Positions 35,647 through 48,657 are shown, counted from the stretch's first letter. The stretch: 64,000 nucleotides of DNA from Heliocidaris erythrogramma (GCA_025617745.1 CM046863.1:620001-684000); one strand, 5' to 3'. A program made the numbers and translations. The notes: generated from the letters alone by a model not told the origin.

Positions 35647-35819
35647 CCTCGCTATTCATAAGGACCGCTTATTCATAATGCGTGACTAAATGAATAGCGG
35701 TCCTTCTAAATAGACAAATTACCATTATTCATAACTATTCATAAGAACTGCTATTCATAACGTGTGTTAAATGAATATAGTGGTTTTCTATGAATAGCTG
35801 TCCTTTTGAATAGCGAGCG
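35647..35819. mobile_element. Palindromic MITE-like element
   Basis: Ends CCTCGCTATTCATAAGGAC and GTCCTTTTGAATAGCGAG are inverse copies. Inside, AAGGACCGCTTATTCAT pairs with ATGAATAGCGGTCCTT (35660-35706). The word ATTCATA recurs throughout, so the element folds on itself at several scales. Confidence 0.65.
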
Positions 35820-36240
35820 GACCCAGAAGAGATACATGTTGATCAAAGCAGGGGGCTATTGCACAGAAGAGCTGAAGTAGAAATCCATATCTGTCGAAAG
35901 AAAAGAGGAAAGATTTTAGAAAATAGCATCCATTGTGTATTTGATAATTAAACAAGCAACAATTAGAATTAAAATAAAACCCTGAAACTTTGAGCTTCCT
36001 ATTAACACAGTTAGCATCAACTCTTTATATGAAATGGAATAATAAGTGTGAATTCTCAAAAGTATTTAAAGAGGAAAAAAGTTGGACACATAAGATTTTC
36101 AAGGCTATTCAAAAGCAACCAAATTAGGAAAGTCTCAAGAAAATTCAGTAGGTATGTTTATGTGAAAAAAATATGTGTACCTAGATTGTATTGAGGTACT
36201 AATAACAACCAGGGGCGTCGATTATGCAATGGCAGTTGCC
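35820..36240 (+). other. Unique sequence, no gene seen
   Basis: Nothing recognised. Confidence 0.4.
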
Positions 36241-36338
36241 CCCCCCCCCCGATAATATTGAGAGGGCAAATATATCATTTTGCCCCCCCCCCCCGATAAT
36301 ATTGAGAGGGCAAATATATCATTTTGCCCCCCCCCCCC
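36241..36338. repeat. 44 bp tandem repeat with poly-C
   Basis: Two copies of GATAATATTGAGAGGGCAAA plus TATATCATTTTG, each bordered by a run of 10 or more C. A further C-run lies at about 36410. Confidence 0.85.
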
Positions 36339-36429
36339 GTAATCGTGGATAAGCTGGTAATTAAGAGGCGTTGAAAAACTCATATAGAGTACTATTAGGC
36401 TGTTTTGCCCCCCCCCCCAATCCAAAAAC

Positions 36430-37659
36430 GGATCGACACCCCTGATAGCAATCTTACTCTTACAGCATAGACCTACCATGCAAAACTGGAGCAGCTAAGT
36501 ATTTATTTGTTCCTCTCAGAATTTGTCTTCATTCTCAGCGGTAAGCCTTCATCTTCATCATCATCTGTAAAATAGATGAAGGAGAGTCGTGTAAAGAAGC
36601 ATTATTATGTATTAAGAAAACAAAATGAGATACGCTCATCCTCACCCTCGTGATCTTTTCAAAGAGGATAAATACTAAGTGCATGTACAATCCATCCTAA
36701 AATATTTGTGGATTTTAATAAAAGTGTAATGTATTCACCCATCTTTTGTTTTGTTTCTGTTTGCATTAATTAATGAAATGTTCAATATAATAATTAAGGG
36801 GGACTAAAAATTCTATTCATACTGACATCACACTGAACATTCCCTAAAGATCTCATAATTGATTTTTAAAGACACTAAAACAGCTAATTTAATATTACAC
36901 TGAAGAAAACAGATCTCAGTGGTGGATAAAGGAAAAGGACAAATGAAATGTCCATTCTCTCAGAATTCTTTTGTTGTTGCTGCTGTTTTGGTTGGACAAT
37001 GTAAACTAAAAACTCCCCCCCCCCAAGTAAACCGATTCTGGATCCACTACCATTATCAGACCTATAATTTTTAGCTGTAATACCCTGTGGTAACTCCTTG
37101 GTATTATTAAGTCTAGGTCCAACTAGACCTAGGCCCCCTACCTGTTTATTTCTCACGTCTCATCAAAGTCTTTTATAGTAGGACTTTCCGCTTCATCCGG
37201 CACCTCCAACAGTTATGTAGACCTCTAACATTAGGCTCTATTAGATCTTCAAGTACATCAGCCACAAGTTAGTTCCTTGCCAAGTTTATCTGAGGGCAAT
37301 CAAAGTCAACATGAGACTAATGAATGTGATTACTGAAAGTCACTGAGTGAAACAACAAAGGCCATCCATATGATATATTACTCTGTGGAAATGTATTATT
37401 ACTTCTCATTAAAAGTGCTTTGATTTTGGTCTACAAATAGTAGAATTAAGACTAAATATGAACCCCCCCCCCCCCTCTCTCTCTCTCTTGAAATTAAAAA
37501 AAAAATAAAACATCATCATGCTTGCCTTTGAGTTTGACCTTGTCTCAAATTTGTGAAAAGTTACAAGTTACAAATGCAATTATCATTATGGTTAACGTTA
37601 GGGCCTAACTTTGTTAATGTTAGGCCTAAGTTAGACCTATTTTGATCTAACTTAGACGA
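36430..37659 (+). other. Non-coding AT-rich sequence with C-runs
   Basis: C homopolymers near 37017 and 37463, the second followed by (CT)n. No gene recognised. Confidence 0.4.
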
Positions 37660-38033
37660 TATTATTAGGCAAACCCGGAGAATAGGGGCCGGTCTGCGCG
37701 TGCTGTATTCATTTGTGTGCAAGCAAATGTAGCCCAGCGGCGGCGGCGACGATCTTGTACCAGATTCAGCGATGAAACATTTGCGAGTTTGACTCCATTT
37801 CTGGCCAAAATCGTTATGATTTTCATCAAACAACTACAAATCTGAAAGCCAAGAGGACAATATGATTATCACAGCATTAATTACTTGATTTAAAATATAT
37901 TTGGAAGTTGTTTTGAACTTGATTATGAACTTGTTACATGTGTTCATTTTTGCCTCTGCCGATCTCCGCACTGTAAAACATGGCACGCGCACGCCGACCT
38001 GCCCCTATTTTGTGGGTTTGCCCGATATTATTT
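37660..38033. repeat. Inverted repeat pair, ~45 bp arms
   Basis: Left arm 37660-37703 (GGCAAACCCGGAGAATAGGG, then TCTGCGCGTGC) and right arm 37982-38033 (GCACGCGCACGCCGACC, then TGTGGGTTTGCCC) are about 80 percent complementary. It may be the remains of a fold-back element. Confidence 0.55.
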
Positions 38034-39879
38034 CTAGAAAAATATATCGATGATGATTATCACGGCAAGAATTCCTTATGTCCCAGCCACCTTACTTTTT
38101 CATTTTTGTTAAGTTTCCGGTCATCCGAATCTGATCCCCCATCCATCATCATGATCATCATCGCTCCATCCAGCATCCGAACAATTTTTTTTAATTTAAC
38201 AAATTAACGTTACATGCATGCTAACACTAGTAACAGCTCTCTCTATTTTATTACCCTGGATTGCCAAATTTGTTTCATCATCATTTCAAATAAGTTAATC
38301 TAAATTTATAACTAAAATCAAACCTTGATTGATCCGTCGTCGAGCTCTGACTCTGAGTCTACTTAGGCGGTCAGATCGAGAGAGAGAACTATTATGTAGC
38401 AATAATGTACACGGTATATATGCACACGGTACGGACATGAATCGAAATCGAAATACAGTGCAGTAGCAGCGAAATATAGCAGGAAAACGTTAGCAACCTC
38501 ACAAATACATATTATTGTATTGTAAAGTAAAATGATAAATTAATAACCATTTTAATTTGTTTTCTCTTAAAAATTATAAAAATCATTGAAAAATATTATT
38601 GAACATAACATCTTATTTTATCATTTTAATTCAAAAGTTTTTTAAAGTATAAATTGAAAAAAAAATCAATTCTACAATCTACCTAAAAACATCTCTGAGA
38701 GAAAACGATGGTCACAGAAATTTAGCGAAGTGAACCTTCCTCATAGCAATACTGCAAAGTATTGACGCCCTCTACGTTCGTTGGTTTAAACCTTTGTACA
38801 CAACGCGTACACAATACTGCGCGTATGCACTTTGATTAAATGCACGCTGACAAGAAAGGGTGGAATATGGCAAAAAAGTTGCCCTCTGTTTTAGTACAGT
38901 GGTCTATGGGGAAAACCCGGAAGAGGGCAATTTGGCAAATATTGCCCGTTCCGGTGACGGATTCGGAGTAGCGCGCAAAATATGGCTTTTTATTTTGCAG
39001 CTAAAAATGCCCTGTATAGGTAATAATACATTTTATTTTGATTTTGTCCCGTAACTTCCTAATCTGGCAAATCTATAATTAATCAATGTCGTCTTTCACC
39101 ATTCATTTTCGAATTTTGTACATTATGCCATGTTGCAATCGATTTTCTTTCAAAGCGTCATTCAATTTGTAGTATCGCCCCAAACTGACGGGCAGAAATC
39201 TGCTTCAACAACAACAAGAAGAAGAATCATTAGGCGAAAAAAATTATCCAAAGTGACATCAGAATAGTGATTTTTAGGTTAAATTATTAAAAACATTTCC
39301 ATACCAACCGGCTTCGGGGAGAGAGGAAGGAAAGTGGAAAATAATGTGAGATAATAACGTTTCCAGCCGGGTTTCCTTTAATTTGAACACTTGTTATTTT
39401 CCTGCATCTTAATAATAAGGCCTAGACAATAACGTCTTTGGCCATTCATTTTCGGAATTTATTGTTCATTTTGCTATCGATTTTGTCAAAGACTGAAAGA
39501 GTATAAAGAGTTATTCAAATCGTCACCCGCTCGTTGTAAGGTCTTGTCTATGTGACATAGACAATTGAATGACAATTTCTTGAAATCGACTTCTCAAAGA
39601 TGGATTTCGTGATAAAATTTTGCAGCGGATTGCCAGGTCGGACGAATTCCAATAAAATCTGACGAAAATGGATGAGATATGAAAAAGAGAGAGGGGTATT
39701 TAATGTGTCTGTTCACTTTAAAATGAAAAATTTTCCCGCTCTCAAATTGCATGGAGTGTTCCTGGAGGACCCGGTCTAGTCATTCAGGCCCTTAAATTAT
39801 GGCCCTCTAATACAGCCTGTTCAACTGGAGTGCCATGAGAGTATTTTATAAAACATCGACTTCTTGGAAACTATAATCA
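38034..39879 (+). other. Non-coding, no gene seen
   Basis: AT-rich with a few GC-richer patches (38770-38960). No exon, RNA gene or clear repeat recognised. Confidence 0.4.
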
Positions 39880-40690
39880 GAAATAACAAGATGCCCCAAT
39901 ATAACACTTGGGGTCTTTTGGAAACATTTGGGAGATAGTAAAGTGCGTTTTCGTCGCTCGCTTCGCTCATTCATAAAACAGAATAATTCCATAGTATATG
40001 TTATTGTAATATGTCCATGAATATTCAATGTTATGACAATTTTCGAGCACGTCACTGCCTTATCGCCACCGCGCCCAGAAATTAGGATTACCTATACTTT
40101 CTATATCGAAATAAGCAAGAAATTAAAGTGCATTTTTCTTCGCTCGCTCGCAAATCTTAGAAATGAGATAGTAAGCTTTCAGGCAGCGAGGTCCATGAAT
40201 ATTTCCATATGATGTTATTGCAATATTGAGGCACGTCGTTGCCCTATCGCCATGACACCCGAAGACTTGTTAGGTCCACTTTCTTTATTGATAGCCTATG
40301 CGCAATAGCAAAGTAAAGTGCATAATTTTTCCTCGCTCGCTTCGCTCGCTCGCAAACCTTATAAATGAGATGTTTCATGCAGCGACGTCCATAAATATTC
40401 AATGTTATGACAATTTTCGGCACGTCACTGCCATATCGCAATGGCGCCCAGATATTAGGGTTGATTTTCTATAAAAGAACAACAGCAAAGTGCCCCCCAC
40501 CCCCGTTCGCTTCACTTCCTAAAACTTTATTAATATGAATGATTCCTGCATGTGGCAGCTAGATGACCGGAGATATAGCTTTACATTTCACCTATTGGTG
40601 ACTAATGAAATAAAATTTTGCCATTTAAAAGTACATTTTTATTTTTCTCTCGCACGCTTTGCACGCTCGCAGTATTTGGAATCCAACACA
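39880..40690. repeat. ~185 bp tandem repeat, 3 good and 1-2 decayed copies
   Basis: AAAGTGC followed by a TTCGCTCGC-rich phrase recurs near 39940, 40125, 40314 and 40488, with a weaker copy near 40630. Each of the first three also has GTCCAT-AATATT, GGCACGTC-(T/C)TGCC and ATATCGC or TATCGCC. No coding potential. Confidence 0.75.
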
Positions 40691-41159
40691 GTGGTAGTAT
40701 ATGTTCGGGCTTCACATTTGACCCACCCCCTGTCAAATTCTGACTACGCTCATGCCCATATCCTAGGGCACACCCCCTGACCCGACACCCCTACTCGGTC
40801 GCTTCGCCCCCTCAGAAAGGTCCACTTTTTCCAATGTTGAACCCCCCCCCCCCCCCCCGCAAAAATCCTAGTTACGGGCCTGTGGTAAATCTGTTCTTCC
40901 AGTGTAAATTCTGGAACCCAAACTATATACCTCTAATTACTAAGATCAAGGTGTGTTCGATCGCAAGAAGGCATATTTTTATCTTAAACAACAACATTTT
41001 GTTGGGTTAAACGATTCCGTTACGTACAGCATTATTGACACATATCATATGGATTTTAAGCATTAATGCATGTTTGAACCATACGTCTATTGTTTGAACA
41101 TGCATGAATCTTACCAATCATATTGGGAAAGGGTTCGAAACATGCCTTCTCTAACATGC
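40691..41159 (+). other. Unique sequence with C-run at ~40842
   Basis: No gene recognised. Confidence 0.4.
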
Positions 41160-41855
41160 AAACCTTACCCTAATATACTGCAATGTGTATCTATTTTCGT
41201 TTTGGTATCAAATGATTAATTTTATTGTCATGGAGTATAAAACATCAAGCACTACAATCTACTAAATGTATATTATGAAAAATCAAAATTGAATTCCGTG
41301 CATTTATTAACATAACATAACGTATAACTCTCAACTGTGCCGCTTCTGACACACAGAAGTCTACGGGGTTTCGCACACAATAGGCAATGGGCCTCGATTG
41401 TGTATGGAAAACGCATGTATTTCCTAATCTGAGAGGTGTCATTAAGCTGACCATACTCGTATATGAAGGTATATGTGTACATTTATGCATGAAAATCATG
41501 ATTATATCCCTCAACATATTTTAGTAAAAGTTGACATTAGGATTCACGATTTTTTGCGCAGATTTTATCACTTCTTTTTACACTTTTTGATGTTTTGTGG
41601 AATCCAGGTTACTCAAATCACCAAAATAACTCTCCGAATCGAATCCTAATCCTATTATTACTCAAAAAAGTTGTTTTATTTATTCATACATGATGTCTAA
41701 TTCAAAAGATATGCTAATTATGGAATTCCATCAAAAATTCAAGCTGGCCGGCAAAATGGCCGATTTTGAACCCCATGGGACACGATTTGGCAATGGGAAC
41801 ATCAAAATTCATTTACTAGACACTTCAGGCATTAGAAAAAAGTTGGTTAAAAAAT
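41160..41855 (-). repeat. Unclassified dispersed repeat, inverted copy
   Basis: Inverse of 23940-24690 with scattered indels. The end that corresponds to the start of the + copy abuts a macrosatellite-unit fragment here too. Confidence 0.85.
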
Positions 41856-42650
41856 GAAAAATGGTGGCGACTAATCTCGTAGAGAATTGTCTCAGCTACA
41901 ACATATCGCAATTTGGAAGAAAACCGATTACCTCTTAGTGAAATATTGTCAAATTAATACAAAAATTATGACGTCATATTTTCAAAATCATTTTATTTTT
42001 AGTTCTTGGGCAAATATGATTACGTCACAACACCCGATCGCTCAAAATTATGCATGTATTCAAATCTATAACTTACAGGCTTTCATAATATGCAATAAAA
42101 TTTAGGAGCACCCGTCCATTCTAACGAGCTATGGGGGATTCCATATAGGCATGTTTTTACCACTTTTTACATTATATTGCCAATTGACGCGCGCACGAAT
42201 TTGAAAGTTTGACGCGTGTGTGTGGCATTATGAGAAGTCGAGAATGGCTGTAAATAGTTGGAATTTGTCAAGAATAGTGTCAGGAAGACAAACCATGCAA
42301 AAAAGCCTTTTTTACTTCCTGTACGCGCTGCGCGCGCACAAAAAGCCCCTGGAAATTTCAGTAATGCTAAAAATGGCCTAAAACGTGTGCCAAAAAAATT
42401 TGAGGTGATTTTGAGCATTTTTTCTTTTTGCGCGCAGTGACGCGCGGACGTAGGCATACGCGTGCGCGTTTAACGTAATGACCTTGATTGAAATAACATT
42501 GACCTTGACCATGCCATATATGAATGAGAAATGACATTTCGTTATGAAGATATGACCATAAGTTTATTTTCACAAAATGGCGCCTGGATGACGTTACGAT
42601 GACCTGATGACCTTGAAAAATATTTTCGGGAACTTTATCTTGATCAGTCA
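41856..42650 (+). repeat. Isolated macrosatellite-unit fragment
   Basis: Begins in sub-repeat C (AAAAATGGTGGCGACTAATC, CTCAGCTACAACATATCGCA), passes a degenerate GC-rich part (GACGCGCGCACGAATTTGAA, 42187 on) and goes straight to the tail (GACCATGCCATATATGAATG, AAAATGGCGCCTGGATGACG), without ATG minisatellite or hairpin cassettes. It is older than the array units: most of its CRE-like sites are decayed (for example TGACGTTA near 42590). Confidence 0.82.
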
Positions 42651-43165
42651 GACTCAACTTCGGAAAACCGAGCACAGGTTTATACTCCGAAAAAATCAGA
42701 TAGTTTGAAAGTAGTAGAGCGAGATCTGCTTTATTTCCCTCGAGTGCCATAAAGCTGGACCAGTTTGATGGGAGAGGAACTGATGCGTTTTTTTTCTATT
42801 TTACGACGCACTGGTCGGTGACGCTGCTTGCGTTTGGTCCTTGTGCCTGCTTTGATTGATTCGTCTTGATACCTGTCGAAGACTATGTCGATCCTCTGGT
42901 AGTTTGCGCCCATTTTGAACACAGTGTTAGCAAAGTGCTGGCATAGTCACCAAACGTTATAATGCCAGGCGGCTTTCCAAGTGCCATCACGAGTGCTTGG
43001 CCATCAATGAGCAGACAGCTGGGTTCATCAAGAGTAACATTTGCAGGGGTTTGGACGTGTTGCGTCAGTATGTTTGCTAACACAGACTTATCGGTGGAAT
43101 GTAGACTACCACTAGTTGTGGCTAAAGATAGTGGGACGGTCATGAGTTCATGCTGGAGGACGTTT
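42651..43165 (-). pseudogene. C-terminal fragment of a multi-copy uncharacterised protein family
   Basis: Minus-strand peptides in three frames: ENVLQHELMTVPLSLATTSG from about 43160, CLLIDGQALVMALGKPPG, TFGDYAS; then, after a shift near 42930, NYQRIDIVFDRYQDESIKAG and TRTKRKQRHRPVRRKIE; then, after another shift near 42790, ALEGNKADLALLLSNYL. I recall this order of motifs (NVLQHELxPVPLxLA, LIDGQALVxALGKP, VFDRYxxxSIK, NKADLAxFLS) from long, multi-copy uncharacterised invertebrate proteins; the function is unknown to me. Two frameshifts make it a pseudogene. It joins macrosatellite sequence at about 42650 and the 170 bp repeats at 43174. The fragment at 50843-52261 may be its N-terminal part. 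Confidence 0.65.
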
Positions 43166-43173
43166 TCTAGGTT

Positions 43174-43662
43174 TACATTTTAGCCCGGCGGTGGCGGCCA
43201 TCTTGGATTTCTCAATTTTGAGGCATCTACAGCCATTTTTGAGCTGGGCATACAGCAGATTTGAGTTAAGCACCCTTCAATACCCCTAAGAAGCCTGTAT
43301 GCAATAAAGTAACACTTGAAGTGCTGAATGATATGTACATAAATACATTTTAGCCCGCTGTGGCGGCCATCTTGGATTTCTCAATTTTGAAACATCTACA
43401 GCCATTTTTTAACTGGGCATACAGCAGATTTGAGTTCAGCACCCTTCAATACCCCTAAGAAGCCTGTATGCAATAAATTAACACCATTGAAGTGCTGAAT
43501 GATTATGTACATAAATACATTTTAGCCCGGCTGTGGCGGCCATCTTGGATTTCTAAATTTTGAGGCATCTACAGCCATTTTTGAGCTGGGCATACAGCAG
43601 ATTTGAGTTCAGCACCCTTCAATACCCCTAAGAAGCCTGTATGCAATAAATTAACACCATTT
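43174..43662. repeat. 170 bp tandem repeat, nearly three copies
   Basis: Copies start at 43174, 43344 and 43515 (TACATTTTAGCCCG). Each has GGCGGCCATCTTGGATTTC, close to a YY1-type site, and CTAAGAAGCCTGTATGCAAT. The copies are about 95 percent alike, so the amplification is recent. Confidence 0.9.
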
Positions 43663-44927
43663 GCCTCCAGCACTTTAACTATCCACCACATTTTCACAAA
43701 TTCTGCCTAGTCTATACACAGTGAATAGGGCCTAGGTAGCCAGAGTTAGGATATTGACTCGCGAATTCCAGAAGAATTATGAATGGAAATTTCCATTCAT
43801 TATTCTCGCAGAAAGGTTTAAGGATGTTGCTTGGACCCTCCTATTCGACTCGTCCAGCACAAGCTGTTTGGAGTTAGGGTCCAGATACAGAACATGCCAA
43901 TCCATTGTTATTCCTTTACCTTATTCTTATATTTTTTTCAATAACAGTTAGTTTTTGAATAGTTTAAGAAAGAAACCCTGGGGAAAATCCATTCTAATGA
44001 AAAGAGAGGATAGAGAGAAGCAATTTAAAAAAATCGGTTACGAAATGAAAAGTTATGAAAGTTTGAAAAGTCTTTCTATGGTGATGCTCAAATTGGCAAT
44101 GTTGCTTCAAAATGGCAGGTTTAGTAGTACAACTCTCAATACGTTTTGTACACATAATTTTCAGATTTTCTCCATTATTTCTAAAGATGCTGTTTGTCTT
44201 ACCTCAACATATGTTGTGTCAAATACATTTTCCCATGATTTTTTAACTTGCTTGATTTATCATTTGACCAATGATATTTCTTGTTTGATTTATCTTTCGA
44301 CCATTGCAGAACATCAGACCTAGGATCTGACCAGACAACATGCAGTGAAGCTGAGCGTGCTATTCGATCTGTTGCACCAGAGTTTAACAGGCGCTCTTTA
44401 CTCACAATTGTGGTTGCTACATGGGTGGATGTACCTACATTCAACGAAAATGACGACGTGGTTCGTAAAAAAAACAAGTTCAATTTGAATTTATTGATAT
44501 CGTCCAACCAACAAGATGCTAGACCTATAAATTAGATACATTATGACATAAACACAATTATGGCTTTGAGTGCAATGGCAGATTACAGTAAAGGGTTACA
44601 GTAAAGTTATGTGAGCTTGTCTAGTGGACGGTTATCTGTATTCGCCTACAAACTTACTTGATGGAACCCGGTGCGGGGCCGTCTACTATATTATCTTTTA
44701 TGTTAGGGAAAATGATGTTAATTGTCATAGCAAACTGAAATTACGCGGAATAAACACTCATAATCGGTGCTTTCGCTGATGTCTCTTAAACTATGTATCT
44801 ACGTAGCCAGCTTCGCGTAAGGATTTGTTATGAAATTGCCAATGTTTTACTTACATAAAAGATAACATAGTTTTCAGAATACCTTCCACGGTTTGATACT
44901 GAGTCTTTAGGATGTAATGTTACAAGT
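43663..44927 (+). other. No confirmed gene
   Basis: An open frame at 44281-44535 contains SEAERAIRSVAPEFNRRS and LLTIVVATWVDVPTFNEND and is less repetitive than its surroundings, but I recognise no family and no clear splice sites. Confidence 0.35.
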
Positions 44928-45075
44928 TGAGGATGTTGTGGTCTAGTGGACAAGTAGCCACAAGGTATACGGGTTCGAGCCCCTGCTGCAGCACTAACGT
45001 CCTTTGGTAAGGAATTAATCTACATTTAGTAAATGGGTACCTGGTAGAGCTAAAACCGGGGTAATGATATCCAAA
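44928..45075 (+). mobile_element. tRNA-derived SINE
   Basis: GAGGATGTTGTGGTCTAGTGG (A-box), then GGGTTCGAGCCCCTGCTGCA (B-box, 44968-44987), then AAATGGGTACCTGGTAGAGC. The body word AAATGGGTACC is shared with the SINE at 35330-35592, so they belong to related families. Confidence 0.7.
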
Positions 45076-46035
45076 GTCCTTTGGAAGCGCAAAGCCGTCA
45101 GAGCCGCTACGGTATGTACGGTATCGACCGGACCGTACCACTTTTCAGCCTAAAGAAAAAAAGAAGAAGGATGGAGCGGGAGAAGAAAGGAGAAGAGAAA
45201 AGGAGAGCGAGAGAAATAGAGAGAGGGAGAGGGAGAAGAAAAGAGAAGAGAAAAGAAGAGATAAGGTTGGAGGGTGATAAATGTCATGATCAGGGGCTGA
45301 CTGTAGAACACGAACATTGCAGTGACTTTGCCTTTTTTCCATTATTATGAAACGCACTATAACATGAACCGAAGAACAGCATATGTGCCACAAAACTTTT
45401 TCATCCAACCAAAAATTTTAAAAATAATGTCCTCAAGAAAGTGATAAATTAAGCTCGCCACCGACCGTCAAACCTCCTATGTAAGGTTAGGCCTATATAT
45501 ATATTTCCCGCCCTTTTTTGTCACCTCTTCATTCAATTTTTACAAATTTGCTTTCAATTCCAACAAAAGGCCTATATAACACGATCATTTGGACACCATT
45601 CCTCCTGCCCTTCTCTGGTAAATTCATGGGACAACCAGGGCTTACGGCATTTTTGCGGTCTATTGACACATCTATGTATTAGATGGGGGCAGGGTGGATC
45701 CAGGGGGCGGGGGGGGGGGGAGAAGTCAGCCCAAACAAAAAAAAGCCCTGCTGATTTTTTTTTTTTTTGCCTGTCAGAAAATTTTTAAGTAAAAAGCACC
45801 CCAAAATTCTGGTGACTTTTTTTTTTCTTCTATTTATTTTCTCTTTTGTCGACAAATGCGCCACCGCTGTCGGTAAAGAGCAGGAGCGGAAAAGGGCAGA
45901 GGGAAGAGGAAAGGGAAAAGGAGAATAAGAAAGGAGAAGAAAAAAGAAATGAACTTACTGGAAAGTTAATATTCTGGCAAAAGGCGTCCCCCTTCGGCAG
46001 TAGGCTGCAGCCCCCCCCCCCCCCCCCCCCCCCCC
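45076..46035 (+). other. Purine tract and poly-C edge of gap
   Basis: A GA-rich tract at 45152-45265, G- and T-runs near 45706-45770, and a run of 27 C (46009-46035) that directly borders the gap and probably caused it. Confidence 0.6.
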
Positions 46036-46535
46036 NNNNNNNNNNNNNNNNNNNNNNNNNNNNNNNNNNNNNNNNNNNNNNNNNNNNNNNNNNNNNNNNN
46101 NNNNNNNNNNNNNNNNNNNNNNNNNNNNNNNNNNNNNNNNNNNNNNNNNNNNNNNNNNNNNNNNNNNNNNNNNNNNNNNNNNNNNNNNNNNNNNNNNNNN
46201 NNNNNNNNNNNNNNNNNNNNNNNNNNNNNNNNNNNNNNNNNNNNNNNNNNNNNNNNNNNNNNNNNNNNNNNNNNNNNNNNNNNNNNNNNNNNNNNNNNNN
46301 NNNNNNNNNNNNNNNNNNNNNNNNNNNNNNNNNNNNNNNNNNNNNNNNNNNNNNNNNNNNNNNNNNNNNNNNNNNNNNNNNNNNNNNNNNNNNNNNNNNN
46401 NNNNNNNNNNNNNNNNNNNNNNNNNNNNNNNNNNNNNNNNNNNNNNNNNNNNNNNNNNNNNNNNNNNNNNNNNNNNNNNNNNNNNNNNNNNNNNNNNNNN
46501 NNNNNNNNNNNNNNNNNNNNNNNNNNNNNNNNNNN
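46036..46535. other. Assembly gap, 500 N
   Basis: Exactly 500 N after a long C homopolymer. Confidence 0.95.
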
Positions 46536-48600
46536 TGGGGGATTATCGACGTTGGCGACCTTTGTTCTCATCTGCAATGAAAAGACAGGAAATCCATTCA
46601 TGCTTTTGAAGCCGTTAGAAACCCAAGAAGGTCAGAAATGAAGACAGAACAATTGATGGGAAAAGTGTAATTCCAGATAAAGATATTAAAATAATCGCGT
46701 AAATGGGATGTTCCAAAATAGATTTATAATGAAGAAAAAGATTTAATCTTTATATAAAGCATATAGGTTTTGGTATTTTTTTTGCTTTTGTTGCTGTTAT
46801 TAATATTATTATTATCATCATCATCATAATTATCAACAACATCATCATTATCAATATCATATTCATCATATAATTACATCATTATAATTACAATTGTTCT
46901 TGTTGTTCTTCATCTTGTTATTGAAAATAAAAGATTACATTGTAGACCCGTTTTGAAAGAAAAGAGATTGGCCTGTGTCAGATGAGGATGGATGTAAAAA
47001 CATATCTTTTGGGGGGAACTTCGGTTGGTGGTCGCCCCCTAACCCACGCCCCACTGTATCGCCGCCCCTGGTTACCTCTCATATATCAGTTATTCCGTTT
47101 TATTATGCATTTCATGGTTGTAACCGAGCAGAATTTTCGGTCTTCGGAATTCTCAATTTTTTTTATTTTTTATTTTTTTATTTTTTTATTTTTTTGGGGG
47201 GGCTGTATTTGCCAATATCCCATTTTATTTCTTATGAATGAAATCGAGAATAGCCCAATATCTTAGGAATTCAATCAATAAAACTCTAAATCTGAATCTG
47301 AATCTTTCTTGTTTCTGCTGATGTTACAGGCGCGAAGGGATGTTTTAACCCCTCCTGTTGATCGATCGCTTAACCTTTTATGGCCCGATCCCCAGAACCC
47401 CCCCCCCCCCCCCCCCCCCCCATGATGAATTTTTGCCGTAAGCGTCTGCCAAGCCACATGTATATTTTGTTGGACATCTTACTGGAGATTTGTTTGATGT
47501 TGATAAGAAATAGGCCTAAATGTGTTTTATTTGCCGTCGTTCTCTCATCTTTGTTCTCCCATTATTTCTTGTTTCTCTCCATTCCGTTGTCTAAACGAAT
47601 TGTTTTTGCGCCTTTTGTATTTTGCCCCCCCCCCCCCCTCTCTCTCTCTCTTTAGACAGAGGGACACGGGGTTGGTGAAGTTATACGATATATCAATTCC
47701 ACCCAACTTTGTCTCCTCCTTGAAATTCATCTGTTCCATCCTAATTTCCTGCGTTGAGTACTGCCTGAATTCTTTTTCCGAGAGTAAATAAAAACCTCCA
47801 TTCGTCTTTTTTTCTTTATTGATTGTATTTCTTGTATTTCGCCCCCCTTCATTTTGACCCCCTTTGGCATTTTTTTTTTCATTTCTATCAATTCTGAATT
47901 CCCGTTGTAATTTCCTATTTCTCACTTATTCACATGATTCATGATTTTTTTTTTTTTTAATTTTCATCAATTTGTTTTTCTTCATTAATTTATCCTATGG
48001 TTATTCCTTTTGTTTTTGTCTCCTCCATTTATCCTAGAGTTATTCCTTCATCTTTTCCTTCCATTTCGTCATCCTTGATTTTTTCCCCTTCTTTCTTCGT
48101 CCACCGCTTTCTCTATTATCCTCACAATTTGTTTTCTTCAATTTATTCATATATTTTCCGAAGAGAGTATTGCTACCATAACTCATAAAAGTATTTGCTG
48201 TAATATATTATTACCATATTTTCTATTTATTGTTTTATATGTATTCGAATAAATCGTGAATGAATGAAGTCATTTACTTATATTTTTATTTTCCATTCTT
48301 ATTTTTACCTTTTTTATATCATCATGATGGGTTACTATTTATTTTGGGAAATGTGTTTTATTAATTTCGCGAGACTAATTTACACTTTTCCGATTACTTC
48401 TGTATTTTCCATTTTTTTTTTTCGATTTTCAAGTTGTTCAACTTTGTTGATGTATTTATAGAATATTATAAGAAATTAATATTTATAACTTTTGTGTACA
48501 GGCATGTTGCGCACCTTGTCATGGCAGTGCCCCCCCCCCCCCCGGAAATGGATGTGTAACGACAATTTATAGAACACTCGCTTCGTTCGTATTTTCTTTC
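46536..48600 (+). other. Low-complexity AT- and T-rich region, no gene seen
   Basis: Contains a (CTGAAT)n-type LINE tail near 47276-47305, C-runs near 47400, 47630 and 48530, and long T-rich stretches. A 57 bp segment at 46564-46620 recurs at 48601-48657. Confidence 0.5.
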
Positions 48601-48657
48601 TTCTCATCTGCAATGAAAAGACAGGAAATCTATTCATGCTTTTGAAACCGTTAGAAC

